Origin: Rhizobium oryzicola
Lineage (GTDB): Bacteria; Pseudomonadota; Alphaproteobacteria; Rhizobiales; Rhizobiaceae
Reading direction: 5' to 3'
DNA: 64,000 nucleotides
Assembly (NCBI RefSeq): GCF_030504645.1
Contig: NZ_JAUKWQ010000001.1
Coordinates: 1,240,001 to 1,304,000, forward strand
Part shown: piece after piece, positions 27,379-35,811 of the stretch
Position numbering within the stretch: the first letter of the stretch is position 1
How the letters are laid out: every line of letters begins with the position of its first letter
Notes under the pieces: generated by a model
Told to the model about the DNA's origin: nothing
Seen by the model: the letters and a program-made list of their open reading frames with translations, nothing else
Databases searched by the model: none
Translations under genes and position numbers: made by a program

Positions 27379-27420
27379 TTATGGTTAACGCGAAGTTTAT
27401 GGTTAATGCCGGGTTTAACC
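27379..27420 (-). promoter_or_regulatory. Repeated GGTTAA elements upstream of the deacetylase gene
   Basis: TTATGGTTAA occurs twice, 19 bases apart (27379 and 27398). The second GGTTAA forms a 6-bp inverted repeat with TTAACC at 27415-27420. The sites lie just upstream of the deacetylase start and resemble but do not match the TTAA-N7-TTAAC sites of CtrA (the spacing is 8). A regulator site is likely; its identity is guesswork. Confidence 0.35.
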
Positions 27421-27452
27421 TTTACTGGTTGACCAAGCATAACTCATATCCG

Positions 27453-29498
27453 TTACTTGCTCAGAATCGTCTGCGCTAGGAAACTATAGCCCATCGCTGT
27501 CCGCGCCGCCTGCTCCTCCGAATTACCGGCCCCGCCATGGCCGCCTGAACCGAATTCATGGAAGAGGGGCTCGTGTCCAGCCTCCAGTAGACGGTGGGCG
27601 AAGCGCCGCGCATGCGAGGGATGCACCCGGTCGTCATTGGTCGAGCTTTCGATATAGATCGGCGGGTAGGTGACCTCGCTTGCCGGTTTGACATTATGAA
27701 GCGGCGAGTAGGCCAGCATGAATTCAAGATCCCCGGTAACGTCCGGATTGCCGTATTCGTGCATCCAGGCCTTGCCCGCCGGGAACACATGGAAGCGGCT
27801 CATGTCGATGACAGGCATGCGGGTCCAGATCGCCCCGAAATCATGCGGGTACCGGGTCGCCATGACCCCGGTCAGCAAGCCGCCATTGCTGCCGCCCGTG
27901 CAGGCAATCCGATCCGGCGTGGTGAAGCCGCGTTTGACGAGATCGCGGGCGACCGCAACGAAATCCTCGAAGGCCTTATGGCGGCCTTCCCGCATCGCGA
28001 CCTTGTGCCAGTCTGGGCCGAGTTCCCCGCCACCGCGAATATAGGCCTGTACATAGGCGCCGCCCTTTTCGAGCCACAACCCGTTGATGCCGGAGTAGTA
28101 GGGCGAGAGGCTGACTTCGAAGCCACCATATCCATACTGCAGCACCGGCAGTTCGCCGCGTGTCCAGTCTTTTGGAAACACGATGTGGTAGGGTACCTTG
28201 GTGCCGTCTTCCGAAGTTGCTTCCAGAAGTTCGGATTTCATGCCGCTGGCATCGAAATAGGCAGGTGCGTTTGCCACGACTTCGAGACTTGGCTGCCTGC
28301 CGGGGACAGTCAGGTCCAATCGATAGAGCGTGGCAGGCAGCAAAAATCCCTGGCCGATCACCTGGATGATTTCTTCTCCCGTATGCAGGTCTGAATCCAG
28401 TTGGCGGAAGGAGACGGATTGAACCGCCTCAGGCAAGATGATTTCCACCGGCGCGATGTGGTCGCGCTTAAGATCCAGCACGAACAGACGCGGTTTCAGC
28501 CGGTCGCTGACGACGTAGAGCGCCCACTCCTTCAGCACTGCAAACTGGGAGACGCTCTGCCCGTTGGACGGTGAGAAGAGAACCTGGCCTTCTTCCCGCA
28601 AGGGGCGATCGGCGGACGGATCGAAGTGCTGCAGGACAAGGCTACCCACCGGGTAACGCTCGCCGCTTTTCGCACGCCATAGGCAGAATTGGTGATTGAG
28701 ATGGATGTCGATCTCGACAGGCAGGTCGAGACGTTTCAGCGCCTCATCGCCCTTGGCGACGAAAACACCGATTTTACCGATCTCGTGCGAGGCTTCGAAA
28801 AAGCGGATCGGCTCTTCATCATCCGAACCTTTCCAGAAATGCGGAAACAACATGCCGCAGGAACCGGTAACGTCACTCTCATCGGCTGCATAGAGCACAG
28901 GCGCATCGGCCGGGTTCTGGCCGCGCTTTAGCCTGCGCCCGAGTCTTGGCCAGCCGGAGCGGGTGGCGGAATTTTCATCAATGGAGCCGAAATAGCAGAT
29001 CTCCTCCGGGCTGAGCCAGCTGGCATGAGCGCGCACGGCTGGCGTATCGAAGCCGCCGGGAACGGGAGCCTTGGTCTCGGTGTCGAACTCCAGAAGGCGC
29101 GTGAGGTCGGAACCGCCATCCGAGAGGTAAAGCAGCACGCGGCTTGGATCCCAGGGAGATCCGGCGGCCCCACGATAGATCCAGCGCTTGCCCTCGGCGG
29201 CGCAGAAAGCATCGAGATCGAATACCGTTTCCCAGGGCGCATCTGGCGTTGGGCTCTGCCCGTCCGGTATGCGTCGCCAGACACCGAGCGGGTTGTCCTT
29301 GCTCTGGCGGAAGTCGTAGAGCCATTTCCCGCGTCTCGTCGGCACGATCAGCCGGTCGTCGCGCTCGATCAACGCCTTAATGGCGCTCACATCTTTCTCG
29401 AACGCGGCATCCTTCAGCTGCTCTGAGGAATCCGCATTGCGCTGTTGGACGAACTCCAGCGTTTCCGCATTGTCGTCCTGTTCCAGAAAGAGATCCAT
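27453..29498 (-). CDS. Prolyl oligopeptidase family serine peptidase (S9A)
   Basis: This 681-residue protein has an N-terminal beta-propeller part and a C-terminal alpha/beta-hydrolase domain. The nucleophile is in CTGGSNGGLLTG near residue 535, the Asp in NDDRVHPSHA near 620, and the His in GSGGHGGAGNS near 652. The HDNxxxx-type start is relaxed to MDLFLEQDDNAETLEFVQQR. No signal peptide is seen, so it is probably a cytoplasmic peptidase acting on short proline-containing peptides. It is followed by the deacetylase gene, which has its own upstream elements. Confidence 0.92.
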   Translation of the reverse strand: MDLFLEQDDNAETLEFVQQRNADSSEQLKDAAFEKDVSAIKALIERDDRLIVPTRRGKWLYDFRQSKDNPLGVWRRIPDGQSPTPDAPWETVFDLDAFCAAEGKRWIYRGAAGSPWDPSRVLLYLSDGGSDLTRLLEFDTETKAPVPGGFDTPAVRAHASWLSPEEICYFGSIDENSATRSGWPRLGRRLKRGQNPADAPVLYAADESDVTGSCGMLFPHFWKGSDDEEPIRFFEASHEIGKIGVFVAKGDEALKRLDLPVEIDIHLNHQFCLWRAKSGERYPVGSLVLQHFDPSADRPLREEGQVLFSPSNGQSVSQFAVLKEWALYVVSDRLKPRLFVLDLKRDHIAPVEIILPEAVQSVSFRQLDSDLHTGEEIIQVIGQGFLLPATLYRLDLTVPGRQPSLEVVANAPAYFDASGMKSELLEATSEDGTKVPYHIVFPKDWTRGELPVLQYGYGGFEVSLSPYYSGINGLWLEKGGAYVQAYIRGGGELGPDWHKVAMREGRHKAFEDFVAVARDLVKRGFTTPDRIACTGGSNGGLLTGVMATRYPHDFGAIWTRMPVIDMSRFHVFPAGKAWMHEYGNPDVTGDLEFMLAYSPLHNVKPASEVTYPPIYIESSTNDDRVHPSHARRFAHRLLEAGHEPLFHEFGSGGHGGAGNSEEQAARTAMGYSFLAQTILSK

Positions 29499-29602
29499 GC
29501 ATGCCTCCGACCTGTGATGGCTCGGAAGCTAGAGGTGTGCCGGTGGGCTGGCAATTCCTAAAAGCAGGGGGTGCCGAAGTGGCGCCCCCTAGCCTTTACC
29601 GG

Positions 29603-31492
29603 TCAATCCGCCATCGCATCTTCATATTCTGAAGACAGTTCCAGCCATTTCTCTTCGCATTCGGAAAGCTTTTGGGCCGCATCGCTGCGTTGCTTGGCTT
29701 TCTCGGCGGCCTTGGCCGGAGACTTTTCGTAGAGTTTCGGGTCTGCCAGTTCTACATCGAGCACCTGAATCAGTTTCTCAAGCTTGGCGGTCATCGCCTC
29801 GATTTCATTGATCTTCTTTTTCAACGGCGCCAGTTGCGCCCGTCTCTCCGCATTGGCCTTGCGCTGCTCGGATTTCGACGCCGGCTCTTCCGCGGACGCG
29901 GTGGCGGGCTTCTCATCCTTGCGGCGCGAGGACTGGATGACGATGCTGCGATACTCTTCCAGGTCGCCTTCGAAGGCCTTCACGGTGCCGCCATTGACGA
30001 GCCAGAGGCGATCCACGGTCGCCTCGATGAGATGGCGATCGTGCGAGATGAGAATGACCGCGCCGTTGTAATCGTTCAGCGCCTCGATCAGGGCGCGGCG
30101 GCTGTCGATGTCGAGATGGTTGGTCGGCTCGTCGAGGATCAAGAGGTTCGGCGCATGGAAGGCGGCTAGGCCCATCAGCAGGCGCGCCTTTTCGCCACCG
30201 GAGAGATCCTTGGCGGCGGTGTCCATCTTTTCCGTCGCAAGCCCCATCTGGGCCACGCGGGCGCGCACCTTGGCTTCCGGCTGCTCCGGCATCAGGCGGC
30301 GCACATGCTCCACCGGCGACTGCTCGGGGATCAGGTCATCCAGCTGGTGCTGCGCGAAGAAGCCGATCTTCAGGTTCGGCGCGGTGCGGATGGAGCCCGC
30401 CTGCGCCTCAAGCCGTCCGGAAATGAACTTCGCGAAAGTGGATTTGCCGTTGCCGTTCGAACCCAGCAGCGCGATGCGATCGTCATTGTCGATGCGCAGG
30501 CTGATCTGTTTCAGGATCGGCTTGCCCGGCTCGTAGCCCACCACGCCGCCTTCGATCGCAACGATCGGGGAGGAGGGCTGTTTTTCCGGCTCCGGGAAGG
30601 TGATTGGGTGAACGTGATCCTCGATCACGGCGGAGACGGTGCCCATGCGCTCCAGCGCCTTGATGCGGCTCTGCGCCTGCTTGGCCTTGGAGGCCTTGTA
30701 ACGGAAGCGGTCGATATAGCTCTGGATGTGCTTGCGGGCGGCGTCGCTCTTCGCCTTCGCCTTCATCTGCAGCTCGTCGGCCTCTGCCTTCTGCCGCTCG
30801 AAACTGTCATAGCCGCCCCGATAGAAGGTCAGCTTCTTTTGGTCGAGATGCACGATCGCATTGACGGCATTGTTCAGGAGATCGCGGTCGTGGCTGATGA
30901 TCAGCACGGTGTGCGGGTAACGCCGCACATAATCTTCCAGCCACAGCGTGCCTTCAAGGTCGAGATAGTTGGTCGGCTCGTCCAGCAGCAGCAGGTCCGG
31001 CTCTGAGAACAGCACGGCCGCCAGTGCGACGCGCATGCGCCAGCCGCCGGAGAAGGAGGAGGCGGGGCGGCGCTGCGCATCCGCATCGAAGCCGAGACCG
31101 GCCAGAATGCTTGCCGCACGCGCTTCCGCCGAATGGGCGTCGATATCGACCAGCCGCATCTGGATTTCTGCAATGCGGTGCGGGTCGGTGGCGGTTTCCG
31201 CCTCGGCCAGAAGCGCCGTGCGCTCCTTGTCGGCGGCGAGCACGATCTCGATCAGCGGATCTTCCGTGCCTGGCGCTTCCTGCGCTACCTGGCCGATGCG
31301 CGCATTTTTCGGCAGGCTGACGGAGCCGCTTTCCGACGCCATCTCGCCGGTGATGATGCGAAACAGTGTCGACTTGCCGGCGCCATTGCGGCCCACAAGC
31401 CCCGCCTTCGTCCCCGTCGGCAGGCTGACGCTGGCATGATCCAGAAGAAGGCGGCCCGCAATGCGTGCGGAAAGATCGGTAATCGTAATCAT
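29603..31492 (-). CDS. ABC-F family ATPase (Uup/YheS-like)
   Basis: This 629-residue protein has two ATP-binding cassettes in one chain. Walker A motifs are GRNGAGKSTLF near residue 35 and GSNGNGKSTFA near 345. The signatures are FSGGWRMRVALA and LSGGEKARLLMG, and each half has an LLLDEPTNYLD-type Walker B. A linker rich in basic helices and a C-terminal coiled coil (LKKKINEIEAMTAKLEKLIQ) are present, but no membrane part. ABC-F proteins act on the ribosome and relieve stalling; some give antibiotic resistance, but the sequence looks like a housekeeping member. Monocistronic. Confidence 0.93.
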   Translation of the reverse strand: MITITDLSARIAGRLLLDHASVSLPTGTKAGLVGRNGAGKSTLFRIITGEMASESGSVSLPKNARIGQVAQEAPGTEDPLIEIVLAADKERTALLAEAETATDPHRIAEIQMRLVDIDAHSAEARAASILAGLGFDADAQRRPASSFSGGWRMRVALAAVLFSEPDLLLLDEPTNYLDLEGTLWLEDYVRRYPHTVLIISHDRDLLNNAVNAIVHLDQKKLTFYRGGYDSFERQKAEADELQMKAKAKSDAARKHIQSYIDRFRYKASKAKQAQSRIKALERMGTVSAVIEDHVHPITFPEPEKQPSSPIVAIEGGVVGYEPGKPILKQISLRIDNDDRIALLGSNGNGKSTFAKFISGRLEAQAGSIRTAPNLKIGFFAQHQLDDLIPEQSPVEHVRRLMPEQPEAKVRARVAQMGLATEKMDTAAKDLSGGEKARLLMGLAAFHAPNLLILDEPTNHLDIDSRRALIEALNDYNGAVILISHDRHLIEATVDRLWLVNGGTVKAFEGDLEEYRSIVIQSSRRKDEKPATASAEEPASKSEQRKANAERRAQLAPLKKKINEIEAMTAKLEKLIQVLDVELADPKLYEKSPAKAAEKAKQRSDAAQKLSECEEKWLELSSEYEDAMAD

Positions 31493-31552
31493 GGCCGCGG
31501 TTTTGGCCGAAGTTTTTCACCGATGCAAGAGAGCGGACCGCCGCCTTTTTCT

Positions 31553-32062
31553 TTATTGCCAGCGCGCTCCCTCACCGCGCTGGAAGTAAACGAGATCGAG
31601 AACCACAGACGGCTTTCCGAGAGCGGTGAGGATGGTGTGGACCTGCCCGCGATGGTGGGTCTGGTGGTTGAAGACATGCGCCAGAAGAGAGGCGAGGGGC
31701 TGTTCGATCTTGCCTGGCATTGTGATAGGCGAATAGGAGATAATGGCGGAGAGATGATCTGGCGTCAGGTTGTCGACCCAGTCGATGATCCGCTGGTCTT
31801 CGCTCTCGCGTGCGGCCCGCAACGCCTCAAAGCTTTCAAAAGGTTCGGCATTGAGCGAGGCCGGAGCATCTCCGATGCCGGTAAAGCGTTTGAGCCAGAT
31901 GCGGTCGGCGGTGAGAAGGTGACTGAGCGTCTTGTGCGCGGAGCCGAAGAACGCACCCATATCCCTGTGGTATTCATCCTCCGTCAACGCAGAGCAGGCC
32001 TCGTAAATGCAATGATTGGCCCAGCGGTTGTAGTCGGCAAACATCTGAAAATGGCGCAGCAT
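31553..32062 (-). CDS. DinB-family protein
   Basis: The ATG at 32062 has a perfect GGAGG upstream and gives 169 residues. MLRHFQMFADYNRWANHCIY, AHKTLSHLLTADRIWLKRF and the HVFNHQTHHRGQVHTIL block are typical of the DinB four-helix bundle, with the metal-binding His residues in place. These proteins are linked to thiol-dependent or glutathione-like transfer reactions, but the substrate here is unknown. It is divergent from a glutathione S-transferase-like gene 141 bases away. Confidence 0.88.
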   Translation of the reverse strand: MLRHFQMFADYNRWANHCIYEACSALTEDEYHRDMGAFFGSAHKTLSHLLTADRIWLKRFTGIGDAPASLNAEPFESFEALRAARESEDQRIIDWVDNLTPDHLSAIISYSPITMPGKIEQPLASLLAHVFNHQTHHRGQVHTILTALGKPSVVLDLVYFQRGEGARWQ

Positions 32063-32203
32063 TGAAGACCTCCAAGATGATGAGACTTTTGTAGAGCGAA
32101 ATTCCCCGTCTTTGGGTGATGAAACCCATGAAAAATTCTGATTGGATCGGGGGCAAAGGATGGGGTCAAAATCGCGAACAGCAACGATCAATAGGCGGAA
32201 CCC

Positions 32204-32887
32204 ATGACCCGGATACTCTACACGCTTTGCGGCCGTGACGAGCGCCGCCCTTTCTCACCCCACTCGTGGAAGACGGTCATGGCGCTGGCGCATAAGGGGC
32301 TGGATTTCGAGGAGCGCCCGACGCCGTTCACGGAGATCCCTAAGCTGGAGAACGGTTTTTCGAAGACCGTGCCGATCCTGCGGGATGGCGACCGGCTGGT
32401 GCGCGACAGTTTCGATATCGCGCTCTACCTGGAAGAGGCCTATCCGGATCGCCCGACCTTGTTCGGTGGCGAAGGCGGCAAGGCGCTGTCCCGTTTCGTG
32501 GAAGGCGTTTCGCAAACGCTGGTGCATCCGGTGTTGACCCGCCTTGCCGTCAAGGACATCCATGACATGCTGGCGGAGCCGGACCAGATCTATTTCCGCG
32601 AGACGCGCGAGGCCTATCTCGGGCGCAAGCTGGAAGAGTTTCCGCCAATGCGGGAGGCGGAGATCGATAACCTCAAGCAACGGCTGGAACCCATCCGCCA
32701 TACGCTGAAGCATCAGGCTTTCCTCGGCGGTGCTACGCCGCTGTTTGCCGATTACATCGTCTTCGGTGCGCTGCAGTGGCTGCGTGTGACGACCGGGCCG
32801 TTGCCTTTGTCATCGGGAGATACGGCTCTGCAGTGGTATGAACGCTGCCTCGATCTTCATGGCGCAAAGGGACGAGCCTTCGGTTGA
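32204..32887 (+). CDS. Glutathione S-transferase-like protein
   Basis: This 227-residue protein has an N-terminal thioredoxin-like domain (ILYTLCGRDERRPFSPHSWK, then KTVPILRDGDRLVRDSFDIA with the SNAIL-type Asp-Ser block) and an all-helical C-terminal domain with PLFADYIVFGALQW. It resembles the beta-etherase or fungal-like GST branches. Substrate is unknown. It stands alone ahead of ndk. Confidence 0.85.
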   Translation: MTRILYTLCGRDERRPFSPHSWKTVMALAHKGLDFEERPTPFTEIPKLENGFSKTVPILRDGDRLVRDSFDIALYLEEAYPDRPTLFGGEGGKALSRFVEGVSQTLVHPVLTRLAVKDIHDMLAEPDQIYFRETREAYLGRKLEEFPPMREAEIDNLKQRLEPIRHTLKHQAFLGGATPLFADYIVFGALQWLRVTTGPLPLSSGDTALQWYERCLDLHGAKGRAFG

Positions 32888-32994
32888 CGATCGCCATTGT
32901 GACGCGTGCGTGAAATTCGCATATCCCCCTTGTCTTCATGATTCGGGGCGGCTAAACACCGCCCACTTAGCCGCAAAAACAAGGATTTCTGGAT

Positions 32995-33417
32995 ATGGCG
33001 ATCGAACGCACCTTCTCCATGATCAAGCCCGATGCAACCAAGCGCAACCTCACGGGCGCGATCACCAAGGTTTTCGAAGACAACGGCCTGCGCGTCATTG
33101 CTTCCAAGCGCGTATGGATGAGCAAGCGCGAAGCTGAAGGCTTCTACGCTGTTCACAAGGAACGTCCGTTCTTCGGCGAACTGGTTGAAGGCATGACCTC
33201 CGGCCCGACCGTCGTTCAGGTTCTCGAAGGCGAAAACGCCATCCTCAAGAATCGCGAGATCATGGGCGCCACCAATCCGGCAAACGCTGCCGAAGGCACC
33301 ATCCGCAAGACCTTCGCTCTCTCCATCGGCGAAAACTCGGTTCACGGTTCGGATGCTCCGGAAACCGCTGCCCAGGAAATCGCCTACTGGTTCTCCGAAA
33401 CCGAAATCGTCGGCTGA
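32995..33417 (+). CDS. ndk: Nucleoside diphosphate kinase
   Basis: This 140-residue protein begins [20 protein letters not shown]. The phosphorylated residue is His117 in GENSVHGSD, and [18 protein letters not shown] is conserved. It balances nucleoside triphosphate pools. A GGGCGG/CCGCCC hairpin lies in the leader near 32945. Two hairpins follow the stop, the second being a strong terminator. Confidence 0.98.
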   Translation: MAIERTFSMIKPDATKRNLTGAITKVFEDNGLRVIASKRVWMSKREAEGFYAVHKERPFFGELVEGMTSGPTVVQVLEGENAILKNREIMGATNPANAAEGTIRKTFALSIGENSVHGSDAPETAAQEIAYWFSETEIVG

Positions 33418-33430
33418 TTGGCGAAAGCCT

Positions 33431-33508
33431 GAGGAGACGGAACGTCTCCTCGCTGACAGTCTTCAAACCGCTCGCGATCTCAAGGTCGCGGGCGGTTTTG
33501 TCTTTTTT
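33431..33508 (+). terminator. Tandem hairpins and terminator after ndk
   Basis: The first stem is GAGGAGACG with CGTCTCCTC (33431-33451). The second is a 13-bp stem, AAACCGCTCGCGA (33465-33477) with TCGCGGGCGGTTT (33486-33498), one wobble pair, followed by TGTCTTTTTT. The second is a typical rho-independent terminator. Confidence 0.85.
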
Positions 33509-33513
33509 GAACT

Positions 33514-34398
33514 TCACTTTTCCAGATGCGTCAGCGCGGCCTGCACTTGCTCCCGGACCTCATTCTCCAGCGGCAGGATCGGGCGAGGGGGCTCCGCCTC
33601 GAAGCGTCCGAGAAGGGATGCGATCAGGTACATCACGCGAAAACTGCCATGCTGTTTGAACAGCGACCAGAGCGGCTGGAAGCTTTCCTCGATCCGCCGC
33701 GTCTCAGCTACGTCGCCCGCCTGTGCCGCGCGTATCAGCGCAAGGGATGGCGCCGGCAGCAGGCCGGCCACGACGCTATACCAGGCATCCGCACCGGCCA
33801 GCAGGGCAACCGGCGCAATCCAGTCACCGCTATAACCGATGGCGAAACCAGAAGGCGAATGTGCGCGAAGACGGGCGATCTCGCCGGCATAATCGCCGTC
33901 TGCGGCAGCCGGCATCTTCACCGCAGCGATGTTGGGAAGTGCTGCGAGCCTGGCAATCAGTTGTTCGGAGAAGACGAATTTGGTGGTGGTCGGATTGTTG
34001 TAGATGCAGAGCGGCAGGCCAGTGGTGGCAGCGACGGTCTTGAAGTGTTGAAAAACCTCTTCCTCCGTCAGCGGTGTATAGGAAACGGGGGCCAGCAGCA
34101 GGCCGCTGGCACACGCCTGTTCCGCCTCCCTTGCCAGGGCCTCTGACTCGTCGGTTCTCAGAGCGCCGATGCCGACTATGATCGGCACCTTGCCATCAGC
34201 GCATTCGACGGCCACATCCATGGCGCGGCGTTTCTGGTCGCGGGAAAGATAGGCATAGCCACCGGTGCTGCCGAGAAGGCCGATCGAATCCGCACCCGCC
34301 GCAACGATCACCTCGAGAACGCGGGCGAGCGCTGCCGTATCGACGACCCCCTGCGCATCGGTCGGTGTGGGCGGAAAGGCGGATAGACCATGAAACAT
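33514..34398 (-). CDS. Dihydrodipicolinate synthase family (DapA-like) aldolase
   Basis: The start at 34398 (MFHGLSAFPPTPTDAQGVVD) has GGAG at good spacing and gives 294 residues. The fold signatures are GLLGSTGGYAYLSRDQK, LCIYNNPTTTKF with the conserved Tyr, and AAVKMPAA with the Schiff-base Lys. The family includes DapA, N-acetylneuraminate lyase and sugar-acid aldolases. Sequence alone does not choose; the isolated position argues against it being the lysine-pathway enzyme. It follows the lipoprotein gene by 57 bases. Confidence 0.85.
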   Translation of the reverse strand: MFHGLSAFPPTPTDAQGVVDTAALARVLEVIVAAGADSIGLLGSTGGYAYLSRDQKRRAMDVAVECADGKVPIIVGIGALRTDESEALAREAEQACASGLLLAPVSYTPLTEEEVFQHFKTVAATTGLPLCIYNNPTTTKFVFSEQLIARLAALPNIAAVKMPAAADGDYAGEIARLRAHSPSGFAIGYSGDWIAPVALLAGADAWYSVVAGLLPAPSLALIRAAQAGDVAETRRIEESFQPLWSLFKQHGSFRVMYLIASLLGRFEAEPPRPILPLENEVREQVQAALTHLEK

Positions 34399-34455
34399 CG
34401 GGGAGCTCCGGAACGGATGGGAGCCCATCGATAGCATGGTCGTCGTCACCTTGCA

Positions 34456-34989
34456 TTACGCCTTCGGGCAGTCGGTCACCGGTGTGTAATCCTTGCTGCC
34501 ATCGGCTTTGAAGACGGCGGGGTTCTGCTCGTAGAACGGTCCGACCACGATCGGCTTGGCCGGCAGGATGCTCTGGTCGAAATCGGAGGTGATCCTGGCG
34601 CTGAGCGTCTGCAACACCTCGTCCTCGCGGCTCATCACCCGCACGGTCACCGTATAGGGCCGGCCTTCGCGCACGCATTGCAGCGGTGGGCTTTCCAGCA
34701 CGATCTTGTCGATGGCCGGATGCAGCGCCTCCTTGGTGATGAGCGGTGCGCCGCCCTGCGGATCCTCGTATTCGGCAACCGCCACCGCTCCCTCGGGGAA
34801 CGTGCTGAGACGCCGCAACGTCACCAGATATTTCGCCGTCGAAACCCGGTAGTTGAAGACGAAGATATGGCCGGTGAATTCCACAATGGATTGCTCATGC
34901 TCCCGCTGGCAGCCCGTCAGCAAAAGTGTGACACAAAGCATGCCAAGACTTCTGAAAAAGCTGGTGCCAGACGATTTACTGCGAAGCAT
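34456..34989 (-). CDS. Hypothetical lipoprotein
   Basis: The most sensible start is the ATG at 34989 (MLRSKSSGTSFFRSLGMLCV), giving 177 residues with a basic N-region and the lipobox LLTGC near residue 27. The mature part (HIFVFNYRVSTAKYLVTLRR, then KDYTPVTDCPKA at the end) has two further cysteines and no recognised domain. It is likely an envelope lipoprotein of unknown function. The long upstream frame runs through a repeat element and is not protein-like. The ribosome-binding site lies in that repeat. Confidence 0.75.
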   Translation of the reverse strand: MLRSKSSGTSFFRSLGMLCVTLLLTGCQREHEQSIVEFTGHIFVFNYRVSTAKYLVTLRRLSTFPEGAVAVAEYEDPQGGAPLITKEALHPAIDKIVLESPPLQCVREGRPYTVTVRVMSREDEVLQTLSARITSDFDQSILPAKPIVVGPFYEQNPAVFKADGSKDYTPVTDCPKA

Positions 34990-34993
34990 CAAG

Positions 34994-35114
34994 CCCCCTC
35001 TCCCCGCGTGCGGGGAGAGGGCTGGGGTGAGGGGCAACAAGCGGCTACGATCTCGATGATTTCCGCCCCTCATCCCGCTGCCGCGACCTTCTCCCCGTTT
35101 CAACGGGGAGAAGG
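34994..35114. repeat. Palindromic intergenic repeat pair, second family
   Basis: A left arm (34994-35034) contains CTCTCCCCGCGTGCGGGGAGAG with the tail GCTGGGGTGAGGGG. A right arm (35066-35114) contains CCCCTCATCCC and CTTCTCCCCGTTTCAACGGGGAGAAG. Both can fold as hairpins, and the outer ends are inverted relative to each other. It differs from the 180-base family but follows the same paired design. Similar elements are common between proteobacterial genes. Confidence 0.75.
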
Positions 35115-35204
35115 AAAATTGCCGCACCGTCTTGCTCCGAATTTTAAGGCCGGGGTTTGTTAACAAGTTGAATCCAGCGGCGAGCGTGCCCATCCCAAAA
35201 GCCC

Positions 35205-35753
35205 TCATGGCTCTTCCCCTTTCGTCTTTCGGTAGTGGCGCGCCGCCTTGGTGCGGTTGCCGCAGACGGCCATGTCGCACCAGATGCGGCTGCGGTTCTT
35301 GCTGCGGTCGATAAACAGCCAGCCGCAATGGCCGCAGATCTTCAGTCTCTCGCTTTCCACTTCCGCCAGCAGGCGGATCGCGGAATGCACCGTAGCCGCC
35401 TCCAGGCTGTCCGGTTCTGGCGACAGGCGCAGAAGCTCTGCCGCCTTGGCCAGAAGATCCGCCAGCAGCAACGGCTCCGATCTGCCTTCGGTTCGAGCCC
35501 GGAAGTGGCGGTCGATCGCCTCGCGTAGCGCCAGAAAGGCGGAGCGGTTCTCCACCTTCACCGGCGTCAATGAGCCAAACAGGCTTCGCTCGGCGCTAAA
35601 GCTTTGAGCGGCCTGCGGGAAGGCGGAAAGATTTTCATCCTGCTCAAAGCGATCGAGGCTTTGGCTCGGATCAAAGCGCAGGATCACGCTGTTGGCGACA
35701 TCCAGCGCCAGCGCGCCACCGGCAAAACGATGTGGGGTCCAGGAAAAGTTCAT
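35205..35753 (-). CDS. CGNR zinc-finger (ABATE domain) putative transcriptional regulator
   Basis: The start at 35753 (MNFSWTPHRFAGGALALDVA) gives 182 residues. The N-terminal ABATE domain has LDVANSVILRFDPS. The C-terminal zinc finger is ICGHCGWLFIDRSKNRSRIW followed by CDMAVCGNR, with the four cysteines and the CGNR motif. Such proteins are thought to be DNA-binding regulators that sense stress or metabolites, but few are studied. It is divergent from a permease gene, with a 12-bp inverted repeat between them, so it probably controls that gene and itself. Confidence 0.85.
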   Translation of the reverse strand: MNFSWTPHRFAGGALALDVANSVILRFDPSQSLDRFEQDENLSAFPQAAQSFSAERSLFGSLTPVKVENRSAFLALREAIDRHFRARTEGRSEPLLLADLLAKAAELLRLSPEPDSLEAATVHSAIRLLAEVESERLKICGHCGWLFIDRSKNRSRIWCDMAVCGNRTKAARHYRKTKGEEP

Positions 35754-35758
35754 TCTGT

Positions 35759-35796
35759 CATTATAACTGGTAAAAGCAATATTGCCAGTTATAATG
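35759..35796. promoter_or_regulatory. 12-bp inverted repeat with mirrored TATAAT boxes (putative operator)
   Basis: CATTATAACTGG (35759-35770) and CCAGTTATAATG (35785-35796) are perfect inverted copies separated by 14 bases. Each arm contains TATAAT pointing outward, so both divergent genes have a -10-like box inside an operator arm. The leftward -10 lies only about 6 bases before the regulator ATG. Confidence 0.7.
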
Positions 35797-35811
35797 CGCA
35801 TGGGAGGTTCT

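Noticed and set aside
27379..27420. A true CtrA site
   Set aside because: The two TTAA blocks are 8 bases apart instead of 7, so the match to the consensus is imperfect; kept only as an unnamed repeated element.
34990..35328. N-terminal extension of the lipoprotein frame
   Set aside because: The extra residues are encoded by the palindromic repeat and by the antisense of the regulator region, and they would place the lipobox deep inside the protein.
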